From: Acidimicrobiia bacterium
Lineage (GTDB): Bacteria > Actinomycetota > Acidimicrobiia > UBA2766
Reading direction: 5' to 3'
Assembly (NCBI GenBank): GCA_020850945.1
Contig: JADZDR010000034.1
Span: 52,030-116,029 of the forward strand
DNA: 64,000 bases
Shown: positions 17,420 to 27,491 of the stretch, in pieces
Numbering within the stretch: position 1 is the first letter of the stretch
Layout: every line of letters begins with the position of its first letter
The notes under the pieces: model-generated
The model's database searches: none
Told to the model about the DNA's origin: nothing
The model's input: the letters and a program-made list of their open reading frames with translations, nothing else
Position numbers and translations under genes: made by a program

Positions 17420-18301
17420 ATGACCACCACGATCGATCGTCCGGTTCACACCGTCGTGCACGGCCAGAGGTTCCACTGGGTCGGCGACGGGTTCCGCGTC
17501 ACGAACCTGTTTCCCTCCGGCGCCGACCTCGGTCGTCGCATCAGCCCTTTCCTCCTCCTCGACTACCACGCTACCTACGACTACGAGCCCACCGACCGAC
17601 CCCGCGGAGTCGGCGTCCACCCCCATCGCGGGTTCGAGACCGTCACGCTCGCCTTCGAGGGCAGTGTCGAGCACCACGACTCCACCGGGGCCGGCGGCGT
17701 GATCCACCCGGGTGACGTGCAGTGGATGACGGCGGCGTCGGGAATCCTCCACAAGGAGCACCACGAGTCCGAGTGGGCCAAGCACGGCGGGACCTTCCAC
17801 ATGGTCCAGCTCTGGGTGAATCTGCCTGCCGCCCACAAGATGGACGCACCCCGCTACCAGAGCCTCACGGCCGAGGCGATCGGTGCCGTGGACCTGCCCG
17901 ACGGTGCGGGCATCGTCCGCATCGTCGCCGGTGACTACAGGGGAAACAAAGGCGCGGCCGAGACGGTCACCCCCGTCGACCTGTGGGACCTGCAACTCAC
18001 CGGCGCCACACCCGTCGATCTGGCCTTCGCGCCCGAGCACAACGTGTCACTCCTCGTGCTCGACGGCACGATGGCGGTCAACGGCACACGGGCGTCCCAC
18101 AGCGATCTCGTCGTCCTCGACAACACGGGCGAGATGGTCCGCATCGACCCCGCCACCCCGTCTCGTCTCCTCCTGCTCGGCGGCGAACAGATCGACGAGC
18201 CCGTCGCCGCCCACGGCCCCTTCGTGATGAACACCCGCGACGAGATCATCGAGGCGTTCCGGGACTTCGAATCGGGCAAGTTCGGCTACCTCGCCGACTG
18301 A
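17420..18301 (+). CDS. pirin-family bicupin
   Basis: 293-residue pirin. The N-terminal cupin has the metal site HPHRGFETVTLAFEGSVEHHDS, with His pairs and a Glu placed as in iron-binding pirins, followed by GDVQWMTAASGILHKEH. The C-terminal cupin lacks a full metal site, as usual. Bacterial pirins have quercetinase activity or bind metabolic enzymes; the role here is open. A gaggag ribosome site precedes the ATG. The 195-base region upstream (17225-17419) shows no gene. Confidence 0.92.
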   Translation: MTTTIDRPVHTVVHGQRFHWVGDGFRVTNLFPSGADLGRRISPFLLLDYHATYDYEPTDRPRGVGVHPHRGFETVTLAFEGSVEHHDSTGAGGVIHPGDVQWMTAASGILHKEHHESEWAKHGGTFHMVQLWVNLPAAHKMDAPRYQSLTAEAIGAVDLPDGAGIVRIVAGDYRGNKGAAETVTPVDLWDLQLTGATPVDLAFAPEHNVSLLVLDGTMAVNGTRASHSDLVVLDNTGEMVRIDPATPSRLLLLGGEQIDEPVAAHGPFVMNTRDEIIEAFRDFESGKFGYLAD

Positions 18302-18375
18302 CACCGGGCCGCCTCACGTACGGATCGAGGTGCCTCGAGCGGCGTCTGGTCCGCCCTCGCGGGGAGGGAATCCAT

Positions 18376-18406
18376 TGTGGTCACGAGAGTGACTAGTGTG
18401 ACCACA
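18376..18406. promoter_or_regulatory. Phd/VapC promoter with 9-bp inverted-repeat operator
   Basis: TGTGGTCAC (18376-18384) and GTGACCACA (18398-18406) are perfect complements spaced by 13 bases. Between and within them TAGTGT (18394-18399) stands six bases before the antitoxin ATG, forming a leaderless promoter. The right arm reaches the start codon, so the bound antitoxin would block transcription. Confidence 0.65.
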
Positions 18407-18663
18407 TGGATGTCGCGGTACGCGAGTTGAAGGCGAAGCTCTCCGCCTACCTGCAGCGGGCCGCGGCAGGTGAGCTCATCACCGTCACAGACCGTGGTCG
18501 GCCGGTGGCGGTGCTCGGACCCGTGATCGGTCGCGTGGACCTCGACGCTGCAGCCCAGGCCGGCTGGCTGACACCGGCGGCCGCGACAGGCCTGGCCCCT
18601 GTGCGGCGCCACCCCCCGCTCCGATCCGTGTCAGAGGTTCTCGAGGAGGACCGGGCGGAGTGA
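18406..18663 (+). CDS. Phd/YefM-family antitoxin
   Basis: 85-residue antitoxin. The first 55 residues are the Phd fold (VAVRELKAKLSAYLQRAAAGELITVTDRGRPVAVL, with the typical ITxxGxPVA pattern). The proline-rich tail, rich in Ala and Arg, would bind and inhibit the toxin. Its stop overlaps the toxin start (GTGA). The ATG follows TAGTGT by six bases and an inverted repeat, consistent with a leaderless, self-repressed operon. Confidence 0.9.
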   Translation: MDVAVRELKAKLSAYLQRAAAGELITVTDRGRPVAVLGPVIGRVDLDAAAQAGWLTPAAATGLAPVRRHPPLRSVSEVLEEDRAE

Positions 18664-19061
18664 CCCTCTACGCGGACACCAGCGCCCTGCTCAAGCGGTA
18701 CGTGGACGAACCCGACTCCGACCGGGCGGTCGAGCTGCTGGTCAGCGACCCCGTGCTCGTCACCGGCCGGCACACAATCGTCGAGCTGCGGCGGAACCTC
18801 GCCTGCCTCCTCAGCGCCTCACACGCGACGTCAGCGCGGGCGGCTTTCGCCGAGGACGTAGCGTCGCTGTCCATCGTCGAACTCGACCAAGACACGTGTA
18901 AGCTGGCGGCGACGATTGCCGAGCAGACAGGGGTCCGCACCCTCGACGCCCTACACCTGGGCGCGGCCCGACGTCTCGGTACGACGCTGACGTTCCTCAC
19001 GTTCGACGTGCGGCAGGCTCAGGCCGCGCGGAGTCTCGGATTCTCGGTCGCCGGTGCCTGA
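18660..19061 (+). CDS. VapC-type PIN-domain toxin
   Basis: 133-residue PIN-domain ribonuclease. The acidic site residues are seen in LYADTSALLKRYV (first Asp), TIVELRRNLA (Glu), and TLDALHLGAARRL followed by LTFDVRQAQAARSLGF (last Asp). GTG start at 18660 overlaps the antitoxin stop, so expression is coupled. VapC toxins cut tRNA or rRNA when freed from antitoxin; the target here is unknown. Confidence 0.9.
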   Translation: MTLYADTSALLKRYVDEPDSDRAVELLVSDPVLVTGRHTIVELRRNLACLLSASHATSARAAFAEDVASLSIVELDQDTCKLAATIAEQTGVRTLDALHLGAARRLGTTLTFLTFDVRQAQAARSLGFSVAGA

Positions 19062-19091
19062 ACGGTGACACTCGTCCGTCGGGGCCGGGAC

Positions 19092-19925
19092 TCAGGCGGT
19101 GAGCTCGGGCATGACCTCGTGCGCGAACCGTTCCACGAGCACGTCTCCGGCACTCGGCCATCCGCATACGAGGTATCCGTAGCCGGCAGTGCGCCACTCT
19201 GCCGCCTGGCTCCGGGCAAGCTCGATGTCGTCGAGCGACAGCGACCCCGCCCGCACGATGTCCCCGGGCTCGCGGCCCGCCTCTACGGCGAGGGTGTCGA
19301 GACGCGCGGACGCCTCGCGCAGTGAGGCGGGCGTGCCGAAGGAATGCCACACGTCGGCATGTCTGGCGGCGAGTGGCAGCGTGCGGCGCGGGCCGCTCCC
19401 GCCGATCCAGATGGGCGGATGCGGCCGCTGCACGGGTACGGGTCGCATCTGCGCCCGGGAGAGTGACACGGCACGACCTTCGTAGGACACGACGTCGCCG
19501 GTGAAGAGTCGAGTCGAGATCTCCAGCGCGTCTTCGAGGAGGTCGAACCGCTCGCCCACGGACGGGAACGGGATGCCGAGCTCGCGGTGCTCCTCCTCGA
19601 ACCAGGCCGCCCCGAACGACAGGTCGAGACGGCCGTGCGACGCATGGTCGATCGTGACTGCCTGCGCCGCGAACACGGCCGGGTGCCGGTAGGTCACACC
19701 CGTGACGAGGAGGCCGAGGCGGATGCGGGACGTCACACCGGTCAGGGCGGCGAGTGTCGTCATGCCCTCGAACGTCTCACCCGGCCCCTCGCCGTACAGC
19801 GGCTTGAAGTGGTCGAAACCCCACGCACCTTCGAAGCCGAGCTCCTCGGCGAGCTGCACACGGCGCACCAGCTCGTCCCACGTGACGCGCTGCTGGGCGA
19901 CATCGAGGCCGAATCGCAAACCCAT
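19092..19925 (-). CDS. LLM-class F420-dependent oxidoreductase
   Basis: 277-residue luciferase-like (beta/alpha)8 barrel. Family signatures include GFEGAWGFDHF near residue 37, GVTYRHPAVFAAQAVTIDHASHGRLDLSFGAAWFEEEH (position about 82-120, including the substrate and cofactor loop) and PPIWIGGSGPRR near 180. Actinobacterial members with this pattern use cofactor F420 for hydride transfer, though some LLM proteins use FMN. The ATG at 19925 is preceded by TACTGT and six bases, so a leaderless start is chosen over the Met seven codons upstream. The substrate is unknown. Confidence 0.87.
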   Translation of the reverse strand: MGLRFGLDVAQQRVTWDELVRRVQLAEELGFEGAWGFDHFKPLYGEGPGETFEGMTTLAALTGVTSRIRLGLLVTGVTYRHPAVFAAQAVTIDHASHGRLDLSFGAAWFEEEHRELGIPFPSVGERFDLLEDALEISTRLFTGDVVSYEGRAVSLSRAQMRPVPVQRPHPPIWIGGSGPRRTLPLAARHADVWHSFGTPASLREASARLDTLAVEAGREPGDIVRAGSLSLDDIELARSQAAEWRTAGYGYLVCGWPSAGDVLVERFAHEVMPELTA

Positions 19926-20071
19926 CCCGCCACAGTACCCGAGCATCCCCGGCTCCGGGCCCGACGGCCACTAACTTCCTGGCCGCTGACTGCGGGTTCC
20001 GGGTGACCGCGAGGTCCGGAGCGCGGCGTGCCACGTGCCACGTGCGAGAAGGTGTAGAGAAGGAGAGGCCG

Positions 20072-20887
20072 GTGGACAACGCGAAGAAATGGGGTGCCGA
20101 GTTCATCGGTACCTTCCTCCTGGTCCTCGGGGGATGCGGTTCGGCGATCTTCGCCGCGAAGGCGCTGACACTCGCCGATCGCCAGGTCGACGTGGGCGGG
20201 GTCGATCTCGGGATCCAAGGCATCGTGAACAGCGGGATCGGCTACCTCGGTGTCGCCCTCGCGTTCGGGCTGACCGTCGTGTGCGGGGCCTATGCCTTCG
20301 GTCACGTCTCGGGCGGTCACTTCAACCCGGCGGTGTCGGTGGGCCTGGCAGCCGTGAAGCGGTTCGACTGGAAGAACGTGCCGGGCTACGTGATCGTGCA
20401 GTGCCTCGGCGCCATCCTGGCCGTCGCCGTCATGTGGGCTGTCCAGGCAGGTCGACCGGGCGGATTCGAGATCACGCAGGGCGCCTTCGCGTCGAACGCG
20501 TACGGTCAGAACCTGGAGACAGGCCGCTTCTTCTACGACCTGCCCGCCGCGTTCATCGCCGAGGTCGTGCTCACAGCGCTGTTCCTCATCGTGATCCTCG
20601 GGGTGACGACGAAGGCAGCGTCGAAGGCGATGGCCGGCCTCTCGATCGGCCTCACCCTCACCCTCATCCACCTCATCAGCATCCCGATCACGAACACGAG
20701 CGTGAACCCAGCGCGTTCCCTCGGCCCCGCCCTCTTCGAGCGAGGTGAGGCACTCGCTCAGCTCTGGTTGTTCATCGTCGCGCCGCTCCTCGGGGGTGTC
20801 CTCGGAGCACTGGTCTGGAAGGCGGCCACCGGCGGTGACGAGACCCAGACCGGCGAGAGCGAAGCCGAGGGTGTCGAGGAATCCTGA
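20072..20887 (+). CDS. aqpZ: aquaporin Z-type water channel
   Basis: 271-residue MIP-family channel with six membrane spans. Both pore motifs are present: NPA at residues 85-87 in GGHFNPAVSVG and again at 212-214 in SVNPARSLGP. The second-half SLGPAL and lack of glycerol-facilitator residues favour a water channel. The start is GTG at 20072 behind ggagagg. Compared with E. coli AqpZ there is an insertion of about 25 residues (ALTLADRQVDVGGVDLGIQ) after the first helix and an acidic C-terminal tail. Confidence 0.92.
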   Translation: MDNAKKWGAEFIGTFLLVLGGCGSAIFAAKALTLADRQVDVGGVDLGIQGIVNSGIGYLGVALAFGLTVVCGAYAFGHVSGGHFNPAVSVGLAAVKRFDWKNVPGYVIVQCLGAILAVAVMWAVQAGRPGGFEITQGAFASNAYGQNLETGRFFYDLPAAFIAEVVLTALFLIVILGVTTKAASKAMAGLSIGLTLTLIHLISIPITNTSVNPARSLGPALFERGEALAQLWLFIVAPLLGGVLGALVWKAATGGDETQTGESEAEGVEES

Positions 20888-20896
20888 TCGCAGGCC

Positions 20897-21418
20897 TCAA
20901 CGGCCGGCCGGGTGGATCGTGTCGAAGTCGAAGCGGGTCGCACCTGCCGGGAACGTCGAGAGAGCCCACGCGTAGACACGACGGGGATGCAGGGCCCAGA
21001 AGGGACCGAAGTCGTCAGTGCCGTCGTCGTGGTATTGGGGGTACTTCGTGAGCTGGGCGACGGCGACTGCCTTGGATATCGCCGCGTCGGCGTCCGTCAC
21101 GAGCTCCACGACCCCTTCGAGGATCACGGCATGGTCGTCGTCGGGCAGGCTGGCCGACACGGCCGGGCGGTCCTCGAGGTGGCGGACCCAGCGGGTCTCC
21201 TCTGAACCGCCGAACGCCAGCGTCATGTCGACGAAGACGCCGTCCACAGGGCGAAGGTGAGGCCGCCCGTCGTCGGTCGTGGTCGCGAGCCAGTAGTTGG
21301 GTGAGGCGGCGATACGTTCCGCGACCTCGTCCCACGCGAGCAGCTCGGCGACGGTCTCCTCCGTCTGGCCGTACTCGGCGGGGAAGTGAGCGGGGACCGC
21401 CTTCGGCGTGGTAGCCAC
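20897..21418 (-). CDS. pyridoxamine 5'-phosphate oxidase-like flavin/F420-binding protein
   Basis: 173-residue split-barrel protein. YWLATTTDDGRPHLRPVDGVFVD is the typical second strand pair contacting flavin or F420, followed by RHLEDRPAVSASLPDDDHAVILEG. The C-terminal WALHPRRVYAW is common in actinobacterial family members. These act as oxidoreductases on FMN or F420, or as binding proteins. The GTG at 21418 has a strong ggaaggagg ribosome site. It converges on aqpZ and is divergent from the NuoF-like gene. Confidence 0.85.
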   Translation of the reverse strand: MATTPKAVPAHFPAEYGQTEETVAELLAWDEVAERIAASPNYWLATTTDDGRPHLRPVDGVFVDMTLAFGGSEETRWVRHLEDRPAVSASLPDDDHAVILEGVVELVTDADAAISKAVAVAQLTKYPQYHDDGTDDFGPFWALHPRRVYAWALSTFPAGATRFDFDTIHPAGR

Positions 21419-21547
21419 GAGAGGCTCCTCCTTCCAAGGGTGGGCTCCGGGGCGCAGGCTACCCCGAGCACGCGGGCGTGGGACGGGTATGGTCCAGGCC
21501 ATGGACCCCCTCTACGAGACGTCGGCGGAGATGCAGGGGAGCGCGCT

Positions 21548-22933
21548 GTGACTCCCTTTCTCCTGCCCGAACAGCCGATCACCTCCCTCGAGGCGTATCT
21601 CGCCACCGCAACCGGCGGCCGCGGAGTCGAAGCCGCACACCGCGCCGGCCCGGACGGGACGATCGACGTCATCACGGCTTCGGGCCTTCGCGGTCGGGGC
21701 GGGGGCGGATTCCCCACCGGCCGCAAGTGGAGTGGCATTGCCGGGCAGACCGGGTCCCGCCACTTCCTCGTCTGCAACGGCGCCGAAGGTGAGCCGGGGA
21801 CCTTCAAGGATCGCGCTCTCCTCCGTGCGAACCCGTACCAGGTCGTCGAGGGTGTGATCGTCGCCGCGTTCGCGATCGGCGCGGCCGAGGCCTACATCTG
21901 CCTCAAGAGCTCGTTCGAGCACGAGATCGAGGCGGTCACGCGCGCCGTGCAGGAGTTCCAGACGGCGGGGGTCTGCGGCGACTGCACGGTCAACATCGTG
22001 GCCGGACCGGACGAGTACCTCTTCGGTGAAGAGAAGGCGATGCTCGAGGTGATCGAGGGCAAGCCACCGCTCCCGCGCTGGTTCCCACCCCACGAGCACG
22101 GCCTCTTCGCAGCCTCGCCCCAGGAGGGGTGGGAAGCCGGACCACACGGCAGTCACCGCCGCACGGACGAGCCGAACCCCACGTTGGTCAACAACGTCGA
22201 GACACTCGCCAACGTGCCGCACATCCTCGCCCACGGTGCCGACTGGTTCCGGTCCATGGGCACCGACGAGTCGCCCGGCACGGCTGTCGCAACCGTCGTC
22301 GGTGACGTCGTGGCGCCCGGCGTGGGTGAGATCGAGTTGGGTGCACCGTTGCGTTCGGTGATCGACACGGTCGGCGGCGGCGTTGCCTCGGGCCGTAGGG
22401 TCAAAGCCGTGTTCTCCGGGGTCGCCAACCCGGTCGTCACAACCGCCGGGCTCGAGGTCCCCGTCAGTCACGAAGGGTTCGGTGCGATCGGCAGCGGCAT
22501 GGGGGCAGCCGGATTCATCGTCTACGACGACACCGCCTGCATGGTCGATGCCGCCTACCGCTTCTCCCGATTTCTCTGGATCGAATCGTGCGGCCAGTGC
22601 CCGCCCTGCAAGATCGGTTCCGGCAAGATCACGGCCTGCCTGGAGCGGATCGAGACCGGTGCCGGGACGGACAGCGACATCGCGGAGATCGGCGGTTGGC
22701 TCGAGCGGGTCACGGACGGGAACCGCTGCTTCCTGGCCGTCGAGGAGATGCGTGTCGTGAGCAGTGTGCTGCGTGCATTCCCCGACGAGTTCGCCGCACA
22801 CATCGAGACGGGGGGCTGCCCGCGACCGGATCGACGTCCCCTGCCCAAGCTCGTCGACCTCGGTGAGGACGGGGCGACATACGACGAGTCGTTCTGGCGC
22901 AAGCGGCCCGACTGGACCTACGACGAGGTCTGA
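21548..22933 (+). CDS. NuoF-like NADH dehydrogenase subunit, stand-alone
   Basis: 461-residue homologue of the 51-kDa NADH-binding subunit of complex I. The glycine-rich GLRGRGGGGFPTGRKW binds NADH and FMN, NGAEGEPGTFKDR follows, an SLBB domain is present mid-protein, and the C-terminal SCGQCPPC plus a distant NRC Cys supply ligands of a 4Fe-4S cluster. No NuoE, NuoG or other Nuo gene is nearby, so it is not part of a complex I operon here. It more likely joins a soluble NAD(P)H-dependent complex such as a formate dehydrogenase or electron-transfer partner. GTG start has a ggggag ribosome site. It converges with gdhA with no gap. Confidence 0.88.
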   Translation: MTPFLLPEQPITSLEAYLATATGGRGVEAAHRAGPDGTIDVITASGLRGRGGGGFPTGRKWSGIAGQTGSRHFLVCNGAEGEPGTFKDRALLRANPYQVVEGVIVAAFAIGAAEAYICLKSSFEHEIEAVTRAVQEFQTAGVCGDCTVNIVAGPDEYLFGEEKAMLEVIEGKPPLPRWFPPHEHGLFAASPQEGWEAGPHGSHRRTDEPNPTLVNNVETLANVPHILAHGADWFRSMGTDESPGTAVATVVGDVVAPGVGEIELGAPLRSVIDTVGGGVASGRRVKAVFSGVANPVVTTAGLEVPVSHEGFGAIGSGMGAAGFIVYDDTACMVDAAYRFSRFLWIESCGQCPPCKIGSGKITACLERIETGAGTDSDIAEIGGWLERVTDGNRCFLAVEEMRVVSSVLRAFPDEFAAHIETGGCPRPDRRPLPKLVDLGEDGATYDESFWRKRPDWTYDEV

Positions 22934-24418
<1,485 letters not shown>

Positions 24419-25204
24419 TCAGGTGAAGCGTGTGATCCAGCCCTCGGCGCGGAAGCGGCGGAGCTGGCGGTCGAGGAACCACGTGGCGAGGCCGAGGAGT
24501 ACGAGCGTACCGACCGCGGCGATGCCGAGTTGACCCCACGCGACGGTACCGTCGGCGAGACCGATGCGCACGGCTTCGAACACGTGTGTGAGCGGGATCA
24601 CCTGTGCGACGGCGGCGAGGACGGGCGGGAGCGAGTCCACGGGATAGAAGAACCCGGACAGGGGCATGAGGAGGACGAGCGTCCCCCACGAGAACACCTC
24701 GGCGCTGTCCCCGTACTGGAGCGTCAAGGCCATGACGAAGAACGTGATCGCCATGCCGAAGAGCATGAGGATCACGGCACTCGGCACGAGGACCCAGCCG
24801 GCCGTGTCGGGCGCGACGGCGTAGAAGCCGAATCCGACCACGGCGATGAGGACGACGGCGACGACGGTGCGGACGAGGCCGACGAGGCCGAGCGCCCCGA
24901 GGAACTCCCTCTCCGTGAGCGGGGTCGCGAGGAGGTTCATGAGGTTCCGGCTCCAGACCTCCTCGAGGAGGCCGAACGAACCGGCGAGCGTGAGCTGCCA
25001 GATGAGGTGGAACAGGAGGATTCCCGTCACGAGGAGACGCACGGGACCGTCGCCCTCTCCGTAGGCGACCCCGATCGACCCGAAGAGAAGGCCGTCGACG
25101 ACAGGGAGGGCGATGAGGAGGAACCAATGTCCGGGGTTGCGCATCTGCACGAGGAGGTTCCGCCGCGCCATCGCCGTGACGCGGCGTCTGGAGGGTGATC
25201 TCAT
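24419..25204 (-). CDS. ABC-2 type transporter permease
   Basis: 261-residue membrane protein with six predicted spans of the ABC-2 exporter type. It has the N-terminal RRNLLVQMRNPGHWF amphipathic start, LMNLLATPLTEREFLGA cytoplasmic loop and a C-terminal ILMxLSGFFYPVDSLP-like region found in drug and polysaccharide exporters. The ATG overlaps the stop of the ATPase gene (ATGA). Substrate unknown; DrrB/NodJ-like permeases export drugs or lipids. Confidence 0.87.
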   Translation of the reverse strand: MRSPSRRRVTAMARRNLLVQMRNPGHWFLLIALPVVDGLLFGSIGVAYGEGDGPVRLLVTGILLFHLIWQLTLAGSFGLLEEVWSRNLMNLLATPLTEREFLGALGLVGLVRTVVAVVLIAVVGFGFYAVAPDTAGWVLVPSAVILMLFGMAITFFVMALTLQYGDSAEVFSWGTLVLLMPLSGFFYPVDSLPPVLAAVAQVIPLTHVFEAVRIGLADGTVAWGQLGIAAVGTLVLLGLATWFLDRQLRRFRAEGWITRFT

Positions 25205-25956
25205 ACGGCCTTCTCCCGCAACCGCGCGGCTTCGGCGAGGAACATCGTCTCGAGGTCGGGGTATCCCGCATCGGCGACTATGGAGTCCGCCGGCCCGTCG
25301 GCGACTATCCGCCCCGCCCGCAGGAAGATGACGCGCGTGGTCAACTCCTCGACCTCGCGCATGTCGTGGCTCGTCAGGAGGAGCGTCGCGCGATGCTCGG
25401 AGCTCATCCACTCGAGGCGGTCCCTGACACGCAGGGCGACGTCGGGATCCAGTGACGCAGTCGGCTCGTCCAGCACCACCAGCTCCGGATGGTGGATGAC
25501 CGCCTTCGCGAATCCGACCAGCGTCCCCTGGCCCGAGGAGAGGGACTCGATCCGCTGGCCGGCGAGATGGCCGATGCCGAGCTCGCCGAGGATCTCGACT
25601 GCCCGCGGACGTGGGTCCGCCACGCCGTAGAGGGTGCCGAAGAGCTCGAGGGACTCGATCACTGTGAGCTTGTCGGGCAGGGGGAGGTAGCCCGCCGCGA
25701 AGCCGATCCGCTCCATGGCCTTGCTTCTCGCCGCGGGGAGGCGGCACCCCACGAGCTCGACCGTGCCGTCGTCCGGTTCGATCGCGCCGAGAAGCATGAG
25801 CAGCGTGGTCGTCTTGCCGGCACCGTTCGGACCGACGATGCCGACGCGTTCTCCAGGGGCGATCTCGAGACTCAGTCCGTCGACAGCCCGCGTCTCACCG
25901 AAGCTCTTGCACAGGCGCGTCGCACGTACGATCGGCCCCCCGGTCTCGATATCCAT
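25201..25956 (-). CDS. ABC transporter ATP-binding protein
   Basis: 251-residue ATPase of the drug/ABC-2 exporter class. Walker A GPNGAGKTT (about 44-52), signature LSSGQ (a variant of LSGGQ, near 138), Walker B LVVLDEPTASLD and switch His in LLLTSHDMRE are all present. It is coupled to the ABC-2 permease by a four-base overlap and is the first gene of this two-gene exporter. The ATG at 25956 is chosen as the last Met before the first conserved strand. Confidence 0.92.
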   Translation of the reverse strand: MDIETGGPIVRATRLCKSFGETRAVDGLSLEIAPGERVGIVGPNGAGKTTTLLMLLGAIEPDDGTVELVGCRLPAARSKAMERIGFAAGYLPLPDKLTVIESLELFGTLYGVADPRPRAVEILGELGIGHLAGQRIESLSSGQGTLVGFAKAVIHHPELVVLDEPTASLDPDVALRVRDRLEWMSSEHRATLLLTSHDMREVEELTTRVIFLRAGRIVADGPADSIVADAGYPDLETMFLAEAARLREKAV

Positions 25957-26042
25957 ACGGACAGTCTGGCCGGGCCGTCCGACCTCTGCCCACACCTTTT
26001 CCCGACAGCCGGGCAGGCCCTTGATAGGTTCGGTTTCGGACC

Positions 26043-27458
26043 GTGCGTCCGGCCGTCCGACCCCAACCGAGCCTTCGCGTGTCAAGCCAAGCAACGACCA
26101 GATCCGTTCTCCGCTGCGCCACCCTCGTTCTCGGTGCTGTGACGACTCTGGCCGCGTGTGGTCCGACCGCCCGCCTCGAGCCCGTCGCCTCACCCACGAT
26201 CGACCTCTACACCGGCAGCACAGAAAGCGGAGCCGTATTCTCGCTCACACTGCTCGACGCCGAGACGGCCCGTGTGGCGGTGCCCCACCCCTGCGGTGAA
26301 GACGACGAGTCGGTCACGTTCGTGGTGGCAGTCGACGGCACGCGGATCGACACCGAGACGCAGCGCGAGGTCGCGTGCCCGGCTTCGGACACCGAGGGTG
26401 ACGTCACACTGACGATCGACGGGACGGTGAGTGGTGACGCGGCCGAAGGAAGCTACGGCATACGGGCGGCGTGGAGTGATCCGGGCAGCTCGGCTTCACA
26501 GCGTTGGGACGAAGAGCTCGGCCCCTTCACGTGGAGGGCGCGCCGCGATGAAGACACCTCCGTAGGTGAGGTCAGCATCGCCCGGATTGCCGACCCTGAC
26601 ATGGGATCGATCGCGGCCACAGATGATGCTGCGTGGGTGATCGCGGATGGGGGATTCCTGCACGGCTCGTCCCTGTTCCGTGCCGACGCCTCGACCGGTG
26701 AGTTGAGTCGTGTCGGACCCGGCTTCTACACCGACGTCGTCGCCGCCACCCCGTCCGCGGTCTGGGCATTCGCCTCCGACCCCGAAGCCGAGACCATGTC
26801 CCTCGCCCGGTACGACCCGGCCAGTGGCGACAACGAGGCGACCGTGGAGATAGACGGGGAGGGCTGCCTGCGTGACCTCGTGGCCGCCGGGACGAGAGCC
26901 TGGGTCGTGAATGCCTGTGACGGCCTGGTCTGGAGGGTCGATGCGGCATCCGACAGGGCGACGGGACCGAGCCGGCCCGCAGAGGGGGCCCTGGCGGACG
27001 CGAGGATCGAGGCGATCGCCGCCGCCCCGGACCGCCTCTGGGTAGTGGCGCGGCCGTCCGTGGAGTCCGGCACGATCGCGTATGGGATCGACGCCGAAAC
27101 GCTCGACGTAGTCGCCGAGGTCCCGCTCGGCCTGAGCGTCGAATCCGACGAGAGGGCTTTCGCGGTCGACGGTTATCTGGTCGTCCCCACGCCGAGAGGC
27201 CCCGTGCGTGTCGAGACCGGGACCGGCACCACGCAGTTGCTGTCATCGGCTCTCGCGGTCGCACTCGACGGCACGGCGCTCTGGACGGCAGCCGAGACGG
27301 GCGCCGACATGACCGAGCTCACGGGGGTCGACGTGACCACGGGCGAAGGGGTCGACACCGTCCTCGTGCCGGCGCGTGGCGGATTCGCGGTCTCGGACGG
27401 TCTCGTGTGGGCAGTCGAGTACGGTACCGGCAGCCTCGCCCTCACTCACCTCGACTGA
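26043..27458 (+). CDS. exported lipoprotein, beta-propeller-like
   Basis: 471-residue predicted lipoprotein with a hydrophobic signal (LRCATLVLGAVTTLAAC) ending in lipobox LAAC at residue 39. After a Thr/Asp-rich N-terminal domain of about 140 residues, the rest contains repeated strand patterns with Trp (AAWVIADGG, AVWAFASD, RAWVVNAC, RLWVVARP), suggesting a beta-propeller. No enzyme motif was seen. GTG at 26043 follows the -10 hexamer TAGGTT (26025-26030) by 12 bases; GTG 26079 would give a more compact signal peptide and is the alternative start. Role unknown. Confidence 0.78.
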   Translation: MRPAVRPQPSLRVSSQATTRSVLRCATLVLGAVTTLAACGPTARLEPVASPTIDLYTGSTESGAVFSLTLLDAETARVAVPHPCGEDDESVTFVVAVDGTRIDTETQREVACPASDTEGDVTLTIDGTVSGDAAEGSYGIRAAWSDPGSSASQRWDEELGPFTWRARRDEDTSVGEVSIARIADPDMGSIAATDDAAWVIADGGFLHGSSLFRADASTGELSRVGPGFYTDVVAATPSAVWAFASDPEAETMSLARYDPASGDNEATVEIDGEGCLRDLVAAGTRAWVVNACDGLVWRVDAASDRATGPSRPAEGALADARIEAIAAAPDRLWVVARPSVESGTIAYGIDAETLDVVAEVPLGLSVESDERAFAVDGYLVVPTPRGPVRVETGTGTTQLLSSALAVALDGTALWTAAETGADMTELTGVDVTTGEGVDTVLVPARGGFAVSDGLVWAVEYGTGSLALTHLD

Positions 27459-27491
27459 GCGGGAAACGGTGCGAGGCGGAGAGAGGCCCAC

